5,160 nucleotides of DNA from Rhodospirillaceae bacterium (GTDB lineage: Bacteria > Pseudomonadota > Alphaproteobacteria > UBA9219). Below are positions 1 to 5,160 of this stretch, piece after piece. Under the pieces are notes generated by a model. The model did no database searches. It saw only the letters and a list, made by a program, of their open reading frames with translations, and had not been told where the DNA came from. Position 1 is the first letter of the stretch; every line of letters starts with the position of its first letter. The DNA lies in assembly GCA_003504035.1 (NCBI GenBank), contig DOBW01000035.1:1-5160 (forward strand), in the 5' to 3' direction. The position numbers and the translations under genes were made by a program.

Positions 1-1001
1 ATCCAAAATTATGGGACGATCCCAAGAACGCGCAAAAGCTCATGCGCGAGCGCACCAATCTTGAGCAAGCCATAAAAGGTTATCGCGAAATCGAAAGCGG
101 ATTGTCTGATAATGTCGAGCTTCTTTCTATGGCCGAAGAAGAAGGCGATAAGGCAACTGAAGAAGAAGCCGAAAAAGAGCTTCTTGCCTTGCGTGATTTT
201 TCTGCCGAGCGCGAGCTTGAAAGTTTGCTCTCTGGCGAGGCCGATGCCAATAATTGTTATTTAGAAATCAATGCAGGCGCGGGCGGTACCGAGGCGCAGG
301 ATTGGGCTGAGATGCTACTGCGCATGTATCTACGCTTTGCCGAGCGGCGCGGTTATAAAAGCCGACTTCTGGATGAAACGCGCGGCGAAGAAGCAGGGAT
401 TAAATCTGCGACCATACAAATTATGGGGCACAATGCTTATGGCTGGTTGAAAACAGAAAGCGGTGTGCATCGTCTTGTGCGTATTTCACCTTATGATTCC
501 AATGCGCGGCGACATACCAGCTTTTCAAGTGTATCGGTAACGCCAGAGATTGATGACAGTATTGAGGTCGAGATTTTAGATAAAGATCTTCGTGTTGATA
601 CGTTTCGCGCTTCGGGTGCGGGCGGTCAGCACATCAATAAAACAGATAGCGCCGTACGCTTTACGCATATGCCAACGGGTATTGTTGTGGCCTGTCAGGA
701 AGAGCGTTCCCAGCACAAGAACCGTGCCAAAGCGATGGAGATGCTGCGGGGTAAACTTTATGATCTCGAGCTTAAAAAGCGCGAAGATGCGGCGGCTGTG
801 ATCGAAGCAGGCAAGAGCGATATTGCGTGGGGACATCAGATCCGCTCTTACGTTTTGCAGCCCTATCAAATGGTCAAGGATGCGCGCACGGCTGTAGAAA
901 CAAGCGCCACGCAAGATGTTTTAGACGGGGACATTGACAAGTTTCTCCAAGCTTCGCTGGCTCAAAAAATCAAAGGCCAAAAGGAAGATGCAGAGCAGTA
1001 A
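1..1001 (+). CDS. prfB: Peptide chain release factor 2 (RF2), 5'-truncated by window edge
   Basis: RF2 recognises UGA and UAA stop codons in the ribosomal A site and triggers hydrolysis of peptidyl-tRNA. The reading frame is open from base 3; the first visible residues ([13 protein letters not shown]) align with the early N-terminal region of RF2, so about 35-40 residues and the start lie outside the window. In the visible 332 residues, the coiled-coil-like domain 1 is followed by the core motif [11 protein letters not shown], then [13 protein letters not shown], with the stop-recognition tripeptide as SPY at 486-494, and ARRHTSFSS. The universal catalytic GGQ is at 621-629, within [17 protein letters not shown]. 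The C-terminal [17 protein letters not shown] and [12 protein letters not shown] segments are typical. SPY in place of the textbook SPF points to RF2 and not RF1, which has PxT. The usual programmed frameshift site near codon 25, if present, is not visible. The stop lies 2 bp from the stop of the convergent uppP gene, and no terminator is seen. Confidence 0.97.
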   Translation, partial: PKLWDDPKNAQKLMRERTNLEQAIKGYREIESGLSDNVELLSMAEEEGDKATEEEAEKELLALRDFSAERELESLLSGEADANNCYLEINAGAGGTEAQDWAEMLLRMYLRFAERRGYKSRLLDETRGEEAGIKSATIQIMGHNAYGWLKTESGVHRLVRISPYDSNARRHTSFSSVSVTPEIDDSIEVEILDKDLRVDTFRASGAGGQHINKTDSAVRFTHMPTGIVVACQEERSQHKNRAKAMEMLRGKLYDLELKKREDAAAVIEAGKSDIAWGHQIRSYVLQPYQMVKDARTAVETSATQDVLDGDIDKFLQASLAQKIKGQKEDAEQ

Positions 1002-1003
1002 AC

Positions 1004-1801
1004 TTAAGCCAAAAGAAAAACGAGGGCGATTATGCCGGCGGCAATGCGGTACCATGCAAAAGGCGCGAAGCCATGTTTACCGATGAAATCAACAAATTTT
1101 CTAACCACTATGAGCGCCGAGAAAAAAGCGGTAACAAAACCAATTCCGATAAGGGCGCCATCATCAAGCGAAAGATGGTTCATATTTTTATAAATATCGT
1201 AAACCGTTGCTCCTGCCATGGTGGGGATTGCTAAAAAGAAAGAAAACTCGGCGGCAATGCGGCGCTCAACTTTTAAAAGAAGAGATCCCATAATTGTTGC
1301 GCCCGAGCGCGAGACTCCCGGTACCATTGCGAGGCACTGGAAAAAGCCAACGCAAAGAGCCGTCTTAAGCGGCATGTGCTCAACGGCATCAATTTGAGGT
1401 TTGGGAGCTTTTTTCTCGATCCACAAAATAGCGATTCCACCGAGGATAAACATGACGGCGACAATGATGGGATTAAACAAGACGGCTTTAATGAAATCAT
1501 GTGCGAAGGCGCCAATAATGGCTGCAGGCAAAAAAGCGAGCAAAACAGCCATAATAAAGCGCTGAGCCTCGGGATTTTTAGGAGATTCTATCATGACTTT
1601 CCATAAACGTTGGAAATAAATCACAACTACGGCCAAAATGGCCCCAAATTGGATGACAATCTCAAAAACATTGCCTTTTGGGCCTTCAAAGCTCAAAATC
1701 TCTTTCATCATAAGGAGATGGCCTGTCGAAGAAATAGGCAAAAACTCGGTTGCCCCTTCAACGACTCCCATAATAATAGCGTTAATCCACTCGGCAAGCA
1801 T
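1004..1801 (-). CDS. uppP: Undecaprenyl-diphosphate phosphatase (BacA/UppP)
   Basis: Integral membrane enzyme that dephosphorylates undecaprenyl diphosphate to the monophosphate, recycling the lipid carrier for peptidoglycan and other envelope polymers. Overexpression of this family classically gives bacitracin resistance. From the chosen start the protein has 265 residues, the usual family length. The first catalytic motif EGATEFLPISSTGH lies at residues 15-28, with the two conserved glutamates E15 and E19. The second motif PGVSRSGAT lies at 161-169, with the conserved arginine R165. Several hydrophobic segments cover most of the chain and the C-terminal GFAPFAWYRIAAG is also conserved. An in-frame ATG lies two codons upstream at 1807, but AGGA abuts it directly; the ATG at 1801 has that AGGA six bases upstream, so it is the better start. 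The gene is convergent with prfB and separated from trpF by 260 bp that hold a palindrome. Confidence 0.96.
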   Translation of the reverse strand: MLAEWINAIIMGVVEGATEFLPISSTGHLLMMKEILSFEGPKGNVFEIVIQFGAILAVVVIYFQRLWKVMIESPKNPEAQRFIMAVLLAFLPAAIIGAFAHDFIKAVLFNPIIVAVMFILGGIAILWIEKKAPKPQIDAVEHMPLKTALCVGFFQCLAMVPGVSRSGATIMGSLLLKVERRIAAEFSFFLAIPTMAGATVYDIYKNMNHLSLDDGALIGIGFVTAFFSALIVVRKFVDFIGKHGFAPFAWYRIAAGIIALVFLLA

Positions 1802-1807
1802 GGTCAT

Positions 1808-1812
1808 TCCTG
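1808..1812 (-). promoter_or_regulatory. Ribosome binding site of uppP that decides the start
   Basis: On the - strand CAGGA ends six bases before the ATG at 1801 but has no spacer to the alternative ATG at 1807. This favours the shorter protein beginning MLAEWINA. Confidence 0.55.
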
Positions 1813-1827
1813 AATCTTAGGGTTATT

Positions 1828-1841
1828 CTAGCCTTGGCTAG
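1828..1841. repeat. Short perfect palindrome in the uppP leader
   Basis: CTAGCCTTGGCTAG reads as CTAGCC, TT, GGCTAG. It sits 27 bp upstream of the uppP start. It could be an operator half-site pair or chance; no known regulator is recognised from it. Confidence 0.3.
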
Positions 1842-1899
1842 GTAGCACGAAGGGGTGATTAAGGAAAGCGCGTTTGACGACAGGGACTATTTGTGTAGA

Positions 1900-2037
1900 T
1901 TGTGCAGCGCAGTATATAGTTTTTTCACTTTGCTTTTACACAGCGTTGCTTTGTCGCTCGTGTAGCCTACTACACGTCGCTTCTTGTGCCTTGTGCAAAA
2001 GTAAATTGAGAAAGACTATATTGAAACTGCTTCACAA
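1900..2037. repeat. Long imperfect palindrome between trpF and uppP
   Basis: This occupies about half of the 260-bp gene-free stretch 1808-2067; apart from the small palindrome nearer uppP, nothing else is recognisable there. The main arms are 1914-1946 and 1988-2021. They begin with ATATAGT pairing with ACTATAT and stay paired with a few mismatches, wobbles and one bulge. Outside them GCAGT (1909-1913) pairs with ACTGC (2026-2030), and TTGTG (1900-1904) with CACAA (2033-2037), with small bulges. At the centre CGTGTAG (1959-1965) and CTACACG (1970-1976) form a perfect 7-bp stem around CCTA, flanked on both sides by a direct TCGCT. A tandem heptamer CTTGTGC occurs at 1983-1996. There is no open frame of note. 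It may be a dispersed palindromic repeat (MITE/REP-like), a transcription barrier after trpF, or a structured RNA; the sequence alone does not decide. Confidence 0.7.
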
Positions 2038-2067
2038 ATAAAAGGCCTAAGTGATTCGTAAAATATC

Positions 2068-2709
2068 TTATGAAACAAGTTGAATCAAAGACTTAATAAG
2101 CTTTGGGGATTTTTTTCTTTCAACCTCAACGCCTGAGGAAACATCGATCATCTGCGCCTTGCTGATATTGATGGCCTCAAGGATATTTGATGCAGATAGC
2201 CCTCCTGCCAAGAACCATGGCGTTTGAAATGTTTTTTGGCTTAAAAGGGACCAATCAAAATTTTGTCCGCTTCCACCGCCAAGGCCCTTTTTTCGTAATT
2301 CTTCATCGGGTTTGGAGTCGAATAAAAAAACATCTGCAAGACCTTGATAGTCAGACACAGGTAAAAAATCTTCTTCGGTCTTAATAGGAAAAGCTTTGAT
2401 AAGAGGAAGATTGGTTTTCTTTTTGAGAGCTTCGCTTCGCGCGGGTGTTTCCTGTCCATGAAGCTGAATAAAATCAAGTGGAACATCTTGTAAGACGCGC
2501 TCTATTTCTTCATCAGTTGGATTAGCAAAAAGCCCAACTCTTTTTATGGCGTTTCCGGCCAGCAATGAAAGTGTGCGTGCCTTGTCAGGTGCGATATATC
2601 TTTTAGAAAATTCAACAAAGACAAAACCGACATAGCTTGCCCCTGCTTCAAGTGAAGCCCGTAATGCCGCTTCATCTGTTATGCCGCAGATTTTGACTTT
2701 TGTAGTCAT
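2068..2709 (-). CDS. trpF: Phosphoribosylanthranilate isomerase
   Basis: Catalyses the Amadori rearrangement of N-(5'-phosphoribosyl)anthranilate to CdRP in tryptophan biosynthesis, as a cytosolic TIM-barrel enzyme. The protein has 213 residues, normal for a stand-alone TrpF. KICGI is at residues 6-10 with the catalytic cysteine C8, followed by GFVFVEFSKRYI, VGLFANP (58-64), DFIQLHGQE (79-87), FLFDSKP with the catalytic aspartate D131, the phosphate-binding GGGSGQNFDW (144-153), LAGGLSASNI (167-176) and IDVSSGVE (188-195). The ATG at 2709 overlaps the pyrF TGA as ATGA, which implies translational coupling; no strong Shine-Dalgarno is seen ahead of it. It is the last gene of the lapA-pyrF-trpF operon. 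trpB and trpA, which often follow trpF, are absent here: the next gene downstream is uppP, beyond the palindrome. Confidence 0.96.
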   Translation of the reverse strand: MTTKVKICGITDEAALRASLEAGASYVGFVFVEFSKRYIAPDKARTLSLLAGNAIKRVGLFANPTDEEIERVLQDVPLDFIQLHGQETPARSEALKKKTNLPLIKAFPIKTEEDFLPVSDYQGLADVFLFDSKPDEELRKKGLGGGSGQNFDWSLLSQKTFQTPWFLAGGLSASNILEAINISKAQMIDVSSGVEVERKKSPKLIKSLIQLVS

Positions 2710-3407
2710 GCTGGAAATTCGTCAGCGATAAGATCCGCCGCCGCAACAGGATCATCCGCACCTGTAATAGGTCGTCCGATAACAAGATGCGTAGCACCTT
2801 GATCGACAGCCTCACGTGGGGTCATGACGCGTTTTTGATCGCCGCTTGCCGCCCAGCTTGGACGAATTCCGGGAACCATCAAGATAAAATCAGGGCCGCA
2901 AACATCACGTAACATTTTGACTTCTGCAGGTGAGCAAATAACGCCATCAAGTCCGCTTTCCTGTGCCAGAAGCGCTAAACGCTTAACTTGACGTACGGTA
3001 ATGACATCTTGGCCTAATTGTCCCAGATCGTCTGAATCAAGACTTGTCAGGACCGTGACACCTAAAAGCTTTGGTTTCTTGCGCGGTGCTTCAGCCGCCG
3101 CTTTAGCTGCTGCTTCCATCATGGCCGCTCCGCCAGAGGTGTGAATGGTGATGAAGTCAGGCTCTAAAGAAAGGAGAGAGCTAATCGCGCCTGCAACCGT
3201 GTTGGGAATGTCATGCAATTTAACATCAAGAAAAATGGGCATACCTAATTTGCTAAAATCTGAAAAGTTTTTAGAGCCATTGGCCATAAAATATTCCAGC
3301 CCAATTTTGAGTCCACCAACATGGCCTTTTAATTTACTGGCAAGATCAAGAGCCAAAGCACTGTCCGGTGTGTCCAAAGCACAAAAGACAGGGTTTTTAT
3401 TAGTCAT
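2706..3407 (-). CDS. pyrF: Orotidine 5'-phosphate decarboxylase
   Basis: Decarboxylates OMP to UMP, the final step of de novo pyrimidine synthesis, in the cytosol. The 233-residue protein shows the family landmarks: FCALDTPD near the N terminus, KIGLEYF (34-40), the catalytic DVKLHDIPNT (61-70) with the D61/K63/D66 array, GVTVLTS, DGVICSPAEV, the PGIRP phosphate loop and VIGRPIT near the C terminus. The start at 3407 is chosen over the in-frame ATG at 3425 for three reasons. AAGGA lies eight bases upstream of it. The lapA-like TGA overlaps it as ATGA. The extra residues (MERKKN) are not family sequence. It also overlaps trpF by 4 bp, so all three genes are tightly packed and probably translationally coupled. 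Placement with a tryptophan gene is unusual for the pathway but fits gene order I recall from some alphaproteobacteria. Confidence 0.96.
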   Translation of the reverse strand: MTNKNPVFCALDTPDSALALDLASKLKGHVGGLKIGLEYFMANGSKNFSDFSKLGMPIFLDVKLHDIPNTVAGAISSLLSLEPDFITIHTSGGAAMMEAAAKAAAEAPRKKPKLLGVTVLTSLDSDDLGQLGQDVITVRQVKRLALLAQESGLDGVICSPAEVKMLRDVCGPDFILMVPGIRPSWAASGDQKRVMTPREAVDQGATHLVIGRPITGADDPVAAADLIADEFPA

Positions 3408-3781
3408 GTTTTTTTTCCTTTCCATGGCCAGCGGAGGCCGGATTTTTTTTCTTTGTATGGTGGAAGAGCTGCTTGTGATGAGCCTCCCATTAGGAGAGAT
3501 GGAGCAGGCACAGTCTGTTTTTCTTTTTCTTTATTCAGTTTTGAGATTTCTTTTTTAAGGCACCTTCTTTCACGTCGTCCCCGCCAAAGGTAGGGAATAG
3601 AAAACAAAGTTCCCAAAAAAGCGCCTAGCACAAAGAAGATGAGTGCTAAAAGAGAAAGAGGCATACTTATTTTAAGATCAAATGGCCAGAAATTAAGCTC
3701 AGCAATAGAGCCATTATGTACGACAAAAATGACAAGAACGATCAAAAAGGGAAGGGACAAAAGAGCTGATAAAAAGCGCAT
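3404..3781 (-). CDS. LapA/DUF1049-type small membrane protein
   Basis: A 125-residue inner-membrane protein resembling the LapA (DUF1049, formerly YciS) family, which in E. coli works with LapB in control of lipopolysaccharide synthesis. Transmembrane helix 1 is at about residues 3-22. The typical loop follows (VHNGSIAELNFWPFDLKISMPL, where family members have N-x-x-x-V-x-L-x-x-x-P-F), then helix 2 at about 40-62 with a small-residue GAFLG stretch. A basic, charged, probably coiled segment covers 66-90 (RGRRERR, KKEISKLNKEKEK), and the tail is Pro/Lys-rich and probably disordered. The start at 3781 is preferred to an upstream TTG because a TATAAT promoter element lies within that extension and the family begins near this methionine; the ribosome site is weak (GAG six bases upstream). 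It is the first gene of an operon with pyrF and trpF, and its TGA overlaps the pyrF ATG. The exact function in this organism is inferred from the family. Confidence 0.82.
   Translation of the reverse strand: MRFLSALLSLPFLIVLVIFVVHNGSIAELNFWPFDLKISMPLSLLALIFFVLGAFLGTLFSIPYLWRGRRERRCLKKEISKLNKEKEKQTVPAPSLLMGGSSQAALPPYKEKKSGLRWPWKGKKT
3416..3420 (-). promoter_or_regulatory. Ribosome binding site of pyrF, inside the end of the lapA-like gene
   Basis: AAGGA on the - strand lies eight bases before the ATG at 3407, separated by AAAAAAAC. It supports this start over the one at 3425, which has no purine-rich site ahead of it. Confidence 0.65.
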
Positions 3782-3815
3782 GGTGAACTCTGCATTTTTG
3801 CTGCGTAGGATCAGG

Positions 3816-3845
3816 ATTATAAGCAAGAGAGCAGATAGTTGCCAG
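3816..3845 (-). promoter_or_regulatory. Promoter candidate for the lapA-pyrF-trpF operon
   Basis: On the - strand a perfect -10 TATAAT (3816-3821) is preceded, 18 bases upstream, by CTGGCA (3840-3845), which matches four of six bases of TTGACA. The predicted transcript starts near 3809, leaving about 28 bases of leader before the ATG at 3781. It lies just downstream of the terminator that closes the previous gene, so the operon needs its own promoter here. Confidence 0.6.
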
Positions 3846-3846
3846 C

Positions 3847-3877
3847 AAAAAGGCCGGAGAGATATCCGACCTTTTTT
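3847..3877 (-). terminator. Intrinsic terminator of the ydcH-like gene (possibly bidirectional)
   Basis: On the - strand AAGGTCGGA, a 6-base loop TATCTC and TCCGGCCTT form a 9-bp stem with a single G-U wobble, followed by further T residues. It starts about 22 bases after the stop of the DUF465 gene. Read on the + strand the same stem has one C-A mismatch but ends in T6, so some termination in that direction is possible too. The - orientation gives the better stem and has a gene to serve. Confidence 0.75.
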
Positions 3878-3898
3878 AATGAGCTAAAAGAAGAAAGG

Positions 3899-4078
3899 CT
3901 AAGCAGCCTGTTGTTGGGCTGTAAGACGCGCAATTTCATCTTTAAGGGTTAGTTTTTCGCGCTTAAGTTGTTGAATGATTTTTTCGTCTTTGGCCGGTCT
4001 TGATTCTTCAGAGTGGAGCAGGGTTTTAACTTCGACATGACGTTGTTTAAGAGATTCTATACGCTGAGCTATAGCCAT
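3899..4078 (-). CDS. YdcH/DUF465 family small coiled-coil protein
   Basis: A 59-residue protein beginning MAIAQRIESLKQRH and ending LTAQQQAA. It shows the DUF465 hallmark near the C terminus: a LKREKLTLKDEIARL segment at residues 38-52, where the family has LKxxKLxLKDEI, after a helix carrying the H14 position of the L-x-x-x-H motif. The whole chain is predicted to be helical and highly charged, without signal or membrane segment, so a cytosolic two-helix coiled coil is likely. The family's biochemical role is unknown. AAGGAG lies eight bases before the ATG (4087-4092), which is the best ribosome site in the window and suggests strong translation. It stands alone between yebC and the lapA operon, with a terminator right after the stop, so it is probably a separate short transcript. 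Confidence 0.85.
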   Translation of the reverse strand: MAIAQRIESLKQRHVEVKTLLHSEESRPAKDEKIIQQLKREKLTLKDEIARLTAQQQAA

Positions 4079-4086
4079 AAAGCAGT

Positions 4087-4092
4087 CTCCTT
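4087..4092 (-). promoter_or_regulatory. Strong ribosome binding site of the DUF465 gene
   Basis: AAGGAG on the - strand lies eight bases ahead of the ATG at 4078. This supports the reality of the short gene. Confidence 0.75.
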
Positions 4093-4118
4093 ATTCGGGT
4101 TTTACGAACCGTAATTCC

Positions 4119-4124
4119 AGTATA
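4119..4124 (-). promoter_or_regulatory. Weak -10 candidate upstream of the DUF465 gene
   Basis: TATACT on the - strand matches five of six bases of the -10 consensus and lies 40 bases before the ATG. A TTGTCA farther upstream would be a good -35 but is 21 bases away, too far for a normal spacer. The surrounding stretch between the DUF465 gene and yebC is very AT-rich. Confidence 0.35.
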
Positions 4125-4203
4125 CATAAAAATTAGGATTTTTTGTGACAAAAAACACCTAAGAAAAATCATTGTAACCAATCTGGCTTAATATCTTGTA
4201 AAG

Positions 4204-4233
4204 AAAAAATCAGAGGCGGGGCTATCCTACCCC
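4204..4233 (-). terminator. Possible weak terminator after yebC
   Basis: On the - strand GGGGT (4229-4233) can pair with GCCCC (4218-4222) around a 6-base loop overlapping the yebC stop codon. A run of six T residues follows, but only after an 8-base gap, so this is a poor intrinsic terminator. Readthrough into the DUF465 gene is possible. Confidence 0.25.
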
Positions 4234-4979
4234 TTATAGGCAGCCTGATCTTCTTCGCTGATGTCATAATTGCCAAAAACATTCTGGACATCATCATTAT
4301 CTTCTAAAAGGTCCAAAACCTTAAGCAGCGTTTGGGCGTCTTGGCCCGCAACGGGAACGTCATTTTTAGCTGTCCAAACAAGTTTGGCACTGGAGGGCTC
4401 ACCGAGCTCTTTTTCTAAAGCCGCACGCACGGTCCCAAAATCTTCAAGACCGGTGAAGATGTAATGGTTTTCATCATCAGACTCGACATCATTGCCACCG
4501 GCCTCAATGACAATTTCGAGCATATCATCTGGGCTGCCTTTGCTCGCAGGATAAACAATCTCACCAACACGATCAAACATAAAACTAACCGAGCCTGTCT
4601 CGGCCAAGTTACCGCCGTTTTTGGAAATAGCTGTGCGCACTTCGGCAGCAGTGCGATTGCGGTTATCGGTCAGGCCTTCAATAATCAGCGCCGAACCACC
4701 GGGGCCATAGGCCTCATAACGCACCTCTTCATATATGGCCTTGTCATCGGAGTCGGGTTGGCCGGACTTAATCGCACGTTCGATGCGATCACGAGTCATG
4801 TTTTTGACGCGGGCTTCAGCCAGAGCGGCACGTAGGCGAGGGTTTGAGGCAGGATCAGGCGCACCAAGCTTAACCGAAACCATAATTTCGCGTGCTAGCT
4901 TATTAAAGATTTTTGCTTTTTTTGAATCCGATGCGTTCTTCTGATGCATCACGTTTTTAGCGTGTGAATGTCCGGCCAT
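4227..4979 (-). CDS. YebC/PmpR family regulatory and translation-associated protein
   Basis: A 250-residue cytosolic protein of the YebC/PmpR/TACO1 family, whose members have been described as DNA-binding regulators and, more recently, as factors that help ribosomes through difficult stretches. It opens with MAGHSHAKNVMHQKNASDSKK; the family N-terminus is normally MAGHSKW with HRK shortly after, so the GHS and the H-x-K positions are kept. Next are KIFNKLAREI (23-32), NPRLRAAL (46-53), MTRDRIERAIK (61-71), the central YEAYGPGGSALIIEGLTDNR (88-107) and GGNLAETGSVSFMF (122-135), then acidic C-terminal segments including LEDNDDVQNVFGNYDI (225-240). The length matches the family. AAGAG lies seven bases ahead of the ATG. 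In many bacteria yebC neighbours ruvC; what precedes it here is outside the window. Which molecular role applies to this protein cannot be read from sequence alone. Confidence 0.95.
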   Translation of the reverse strand: MAGHSHAKNVMHQKNASDSKKAKIFNKLAREIMVSVKLGAPDPASNPRLRAALAEARVKNMTRDRIERAIKSGQPDSDDKAIYEEVRYEAYGPGGSALIIEGLTDNRNRTAAEVRTAISKNGGNLAETGSVSFMFDRVGEIVYPASKGSPDDMLEIVIEAGGNDVESDDENHYIFTGLEDFGTVRAALEKELGEPSSAKLVWTAKNDVPVAGQDAQTLLKVLDLLEDNDDVQNVFGNYDISEEDQAAYKG

Positions 4980-5047
4980 GAAAAAACTCTTATTGTTTAA
5001 GGTCTATGTCTTTGAATAACATGGTTTTGAAGGCAGCGCAAAAGGCA

Positions 5048-5075
5048 ATTTTATTAGGGAGAAAGTCTGTCCAAA
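5048..5075 (-). promoter_or_regulatory. Tentative promoter for yebC
   Basis: On the - strand TAAAAT (5048-5053; five of six consensus bases) follows TTTGGA (5070-5075; three of six) by 16 bases. The -35 side runs into the near-palindrome CCAAACGCGCTTTGG (5071-5085). The match is weak, and the yebC transcript could begin elsewhere. Confidence 0.3.
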
Positions 5076-5100
5076 CGCGCTTTGGAGGAAGGTTTTTCTG

Positions 5101-5137
5101 CCGTTTTAGAAGTGGTAATAGTTGACAATAAAAACGG
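5101..5137. repeat. Inverted repeat CCGTTTT/AAAACGG
   Basis: CCGTTTT (5101-5107) and AAAACGG (5131-5137) form a 7-bp stem separated by 23 bases. It lies directly beside the GC-rich palindrome at the edge. The loop is long, so significance is uncertain. Confidence 0.35.
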
Positions 5138-5160
5138 TGTCATCCTCGCGCACGCGGGGA
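5138..5160. repeat. GC-rich palindrome at window edge, resembling a dispersed intergenic repeat
   Basis: TGTCATCC is followed by a hairpin: CCTCGC (5144-5149), loop GCAC, GCGGGG (5154-5159), and T5143 can pair with A5160. Its GC content contrasts sharply with the AT-rich bases beside it. The pattern TCATCCxCGCGCxxGCGGGGAT is one I recall from REP-like intergenic repeats in several proteobacteria. The element is cut by the window end. Confidence 0.5.

Noticed and set aside
576..914. A - strand frame of 112 residues inside prfB.
   Set aside because: It is antisense to a highly conserved part of RF2 and shows no recognisable protein features.
1900..2037. The palindrome considered as a CRISPR or retron non-coding RNA locus.
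   Set aside because: There are no regularly spaced repeats, no spacers, and no reverse transcriptase or cas gene nearby.
3408..3425. An upstream ATG start for pyrF.
   Set aside because: It lacks a ribosome site, whereas the ATG at 3407 has AAGGA at good spacing and the coupled ATGA overlap.
3145..3558. A + strand frame of 137 residues across the pyrF/lapA junction.
   Set aside because: It is antisense to two confidently assigned genes and has no family resemblance or ribosome site.
3782..3826. An upstream TTG start that would lengthen the LapA-like protein by 15 residues.
   Set aside because: The extension covers the TATAAT element, has no ribosome site, and its residues do not fit the family.
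4464..4835. A + strand frame of 123 residues inside yebC.
   Set aside because: It is the opposite strand of a conserved YebC coding region and has no independent support.
5006..5125. A + strand 39-residue reading frame (MSLNNMVLKAAQKAILLG...), with no acidic residues and divergent from yebC.
   Set aside because: No family is recognised, the ribosome site is poor (AAGG three bases upstream), and it overlaps the probable yebC promoter region. It is more likely chance.

Overview
This window looks like a chromosomal housekeeping stretch from an alphaproteobacterium. It is moderately AT-rich. The grounds are the RF2 sequence around its SPY tripeptide, the small LapA-type membrane protein placed directly ahead of pyrF and trpF, a 59-residue YdcH/DUF465 protein, and the N-terminal variant of the YebC protein. 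A more exact placement is not supported. No phage genes, transposases, CRISPR repeats, rRNA or tRNA genes were seen.

Layout. The 3' nine-tenths of prfB (release factor 2) enters from the left edge on the + strand and ends at 1001. Everything else lies on the - strand. uppP/bacA (undecaprenyl-diphosphate phosphatase) converges on prfB with only two bases between the stop codons. A 260-bp gap (1808-2067) follows, filled mostly by a long imperfect palindrome (about 1900-2037). Next comes a compact operon read right to left: lapA-like, then pyrF, then trpF, with two ATGA stop/start overlaps. This operon has its own promoter candidate with a perfect TATAAT. Just upstream is an intrinsic terminator that closes the preceding small gene (ydcH/DUF465). 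Further right is a yebC/pmpR-family gene, and the right edge holds a short GC-rich palindrome resembling dispersed intergenic repeats.

Functionally this is a mix of translation termination (RF2), cell-wall lipid carrier recycling (UppP), pyrimidine synthesis (PyrF, last step to UMP), tryptophan synthesis (TrpF) and a YebC-family translation/transcription factor. The pyrF-trpF coupling places two TIM-barrel enzymes that act on ribose-phosphate derivatives in one transcript, apart from trpBA.

No convincing undescribed biological system was found. The most interesting non-coding element is the palindrome between trpF and uppP. Its imperfect pairs are mostly G-U on one strand, which suggests it may act or have been selected as a + strand RNA, or belong to a dispersed repeat family.
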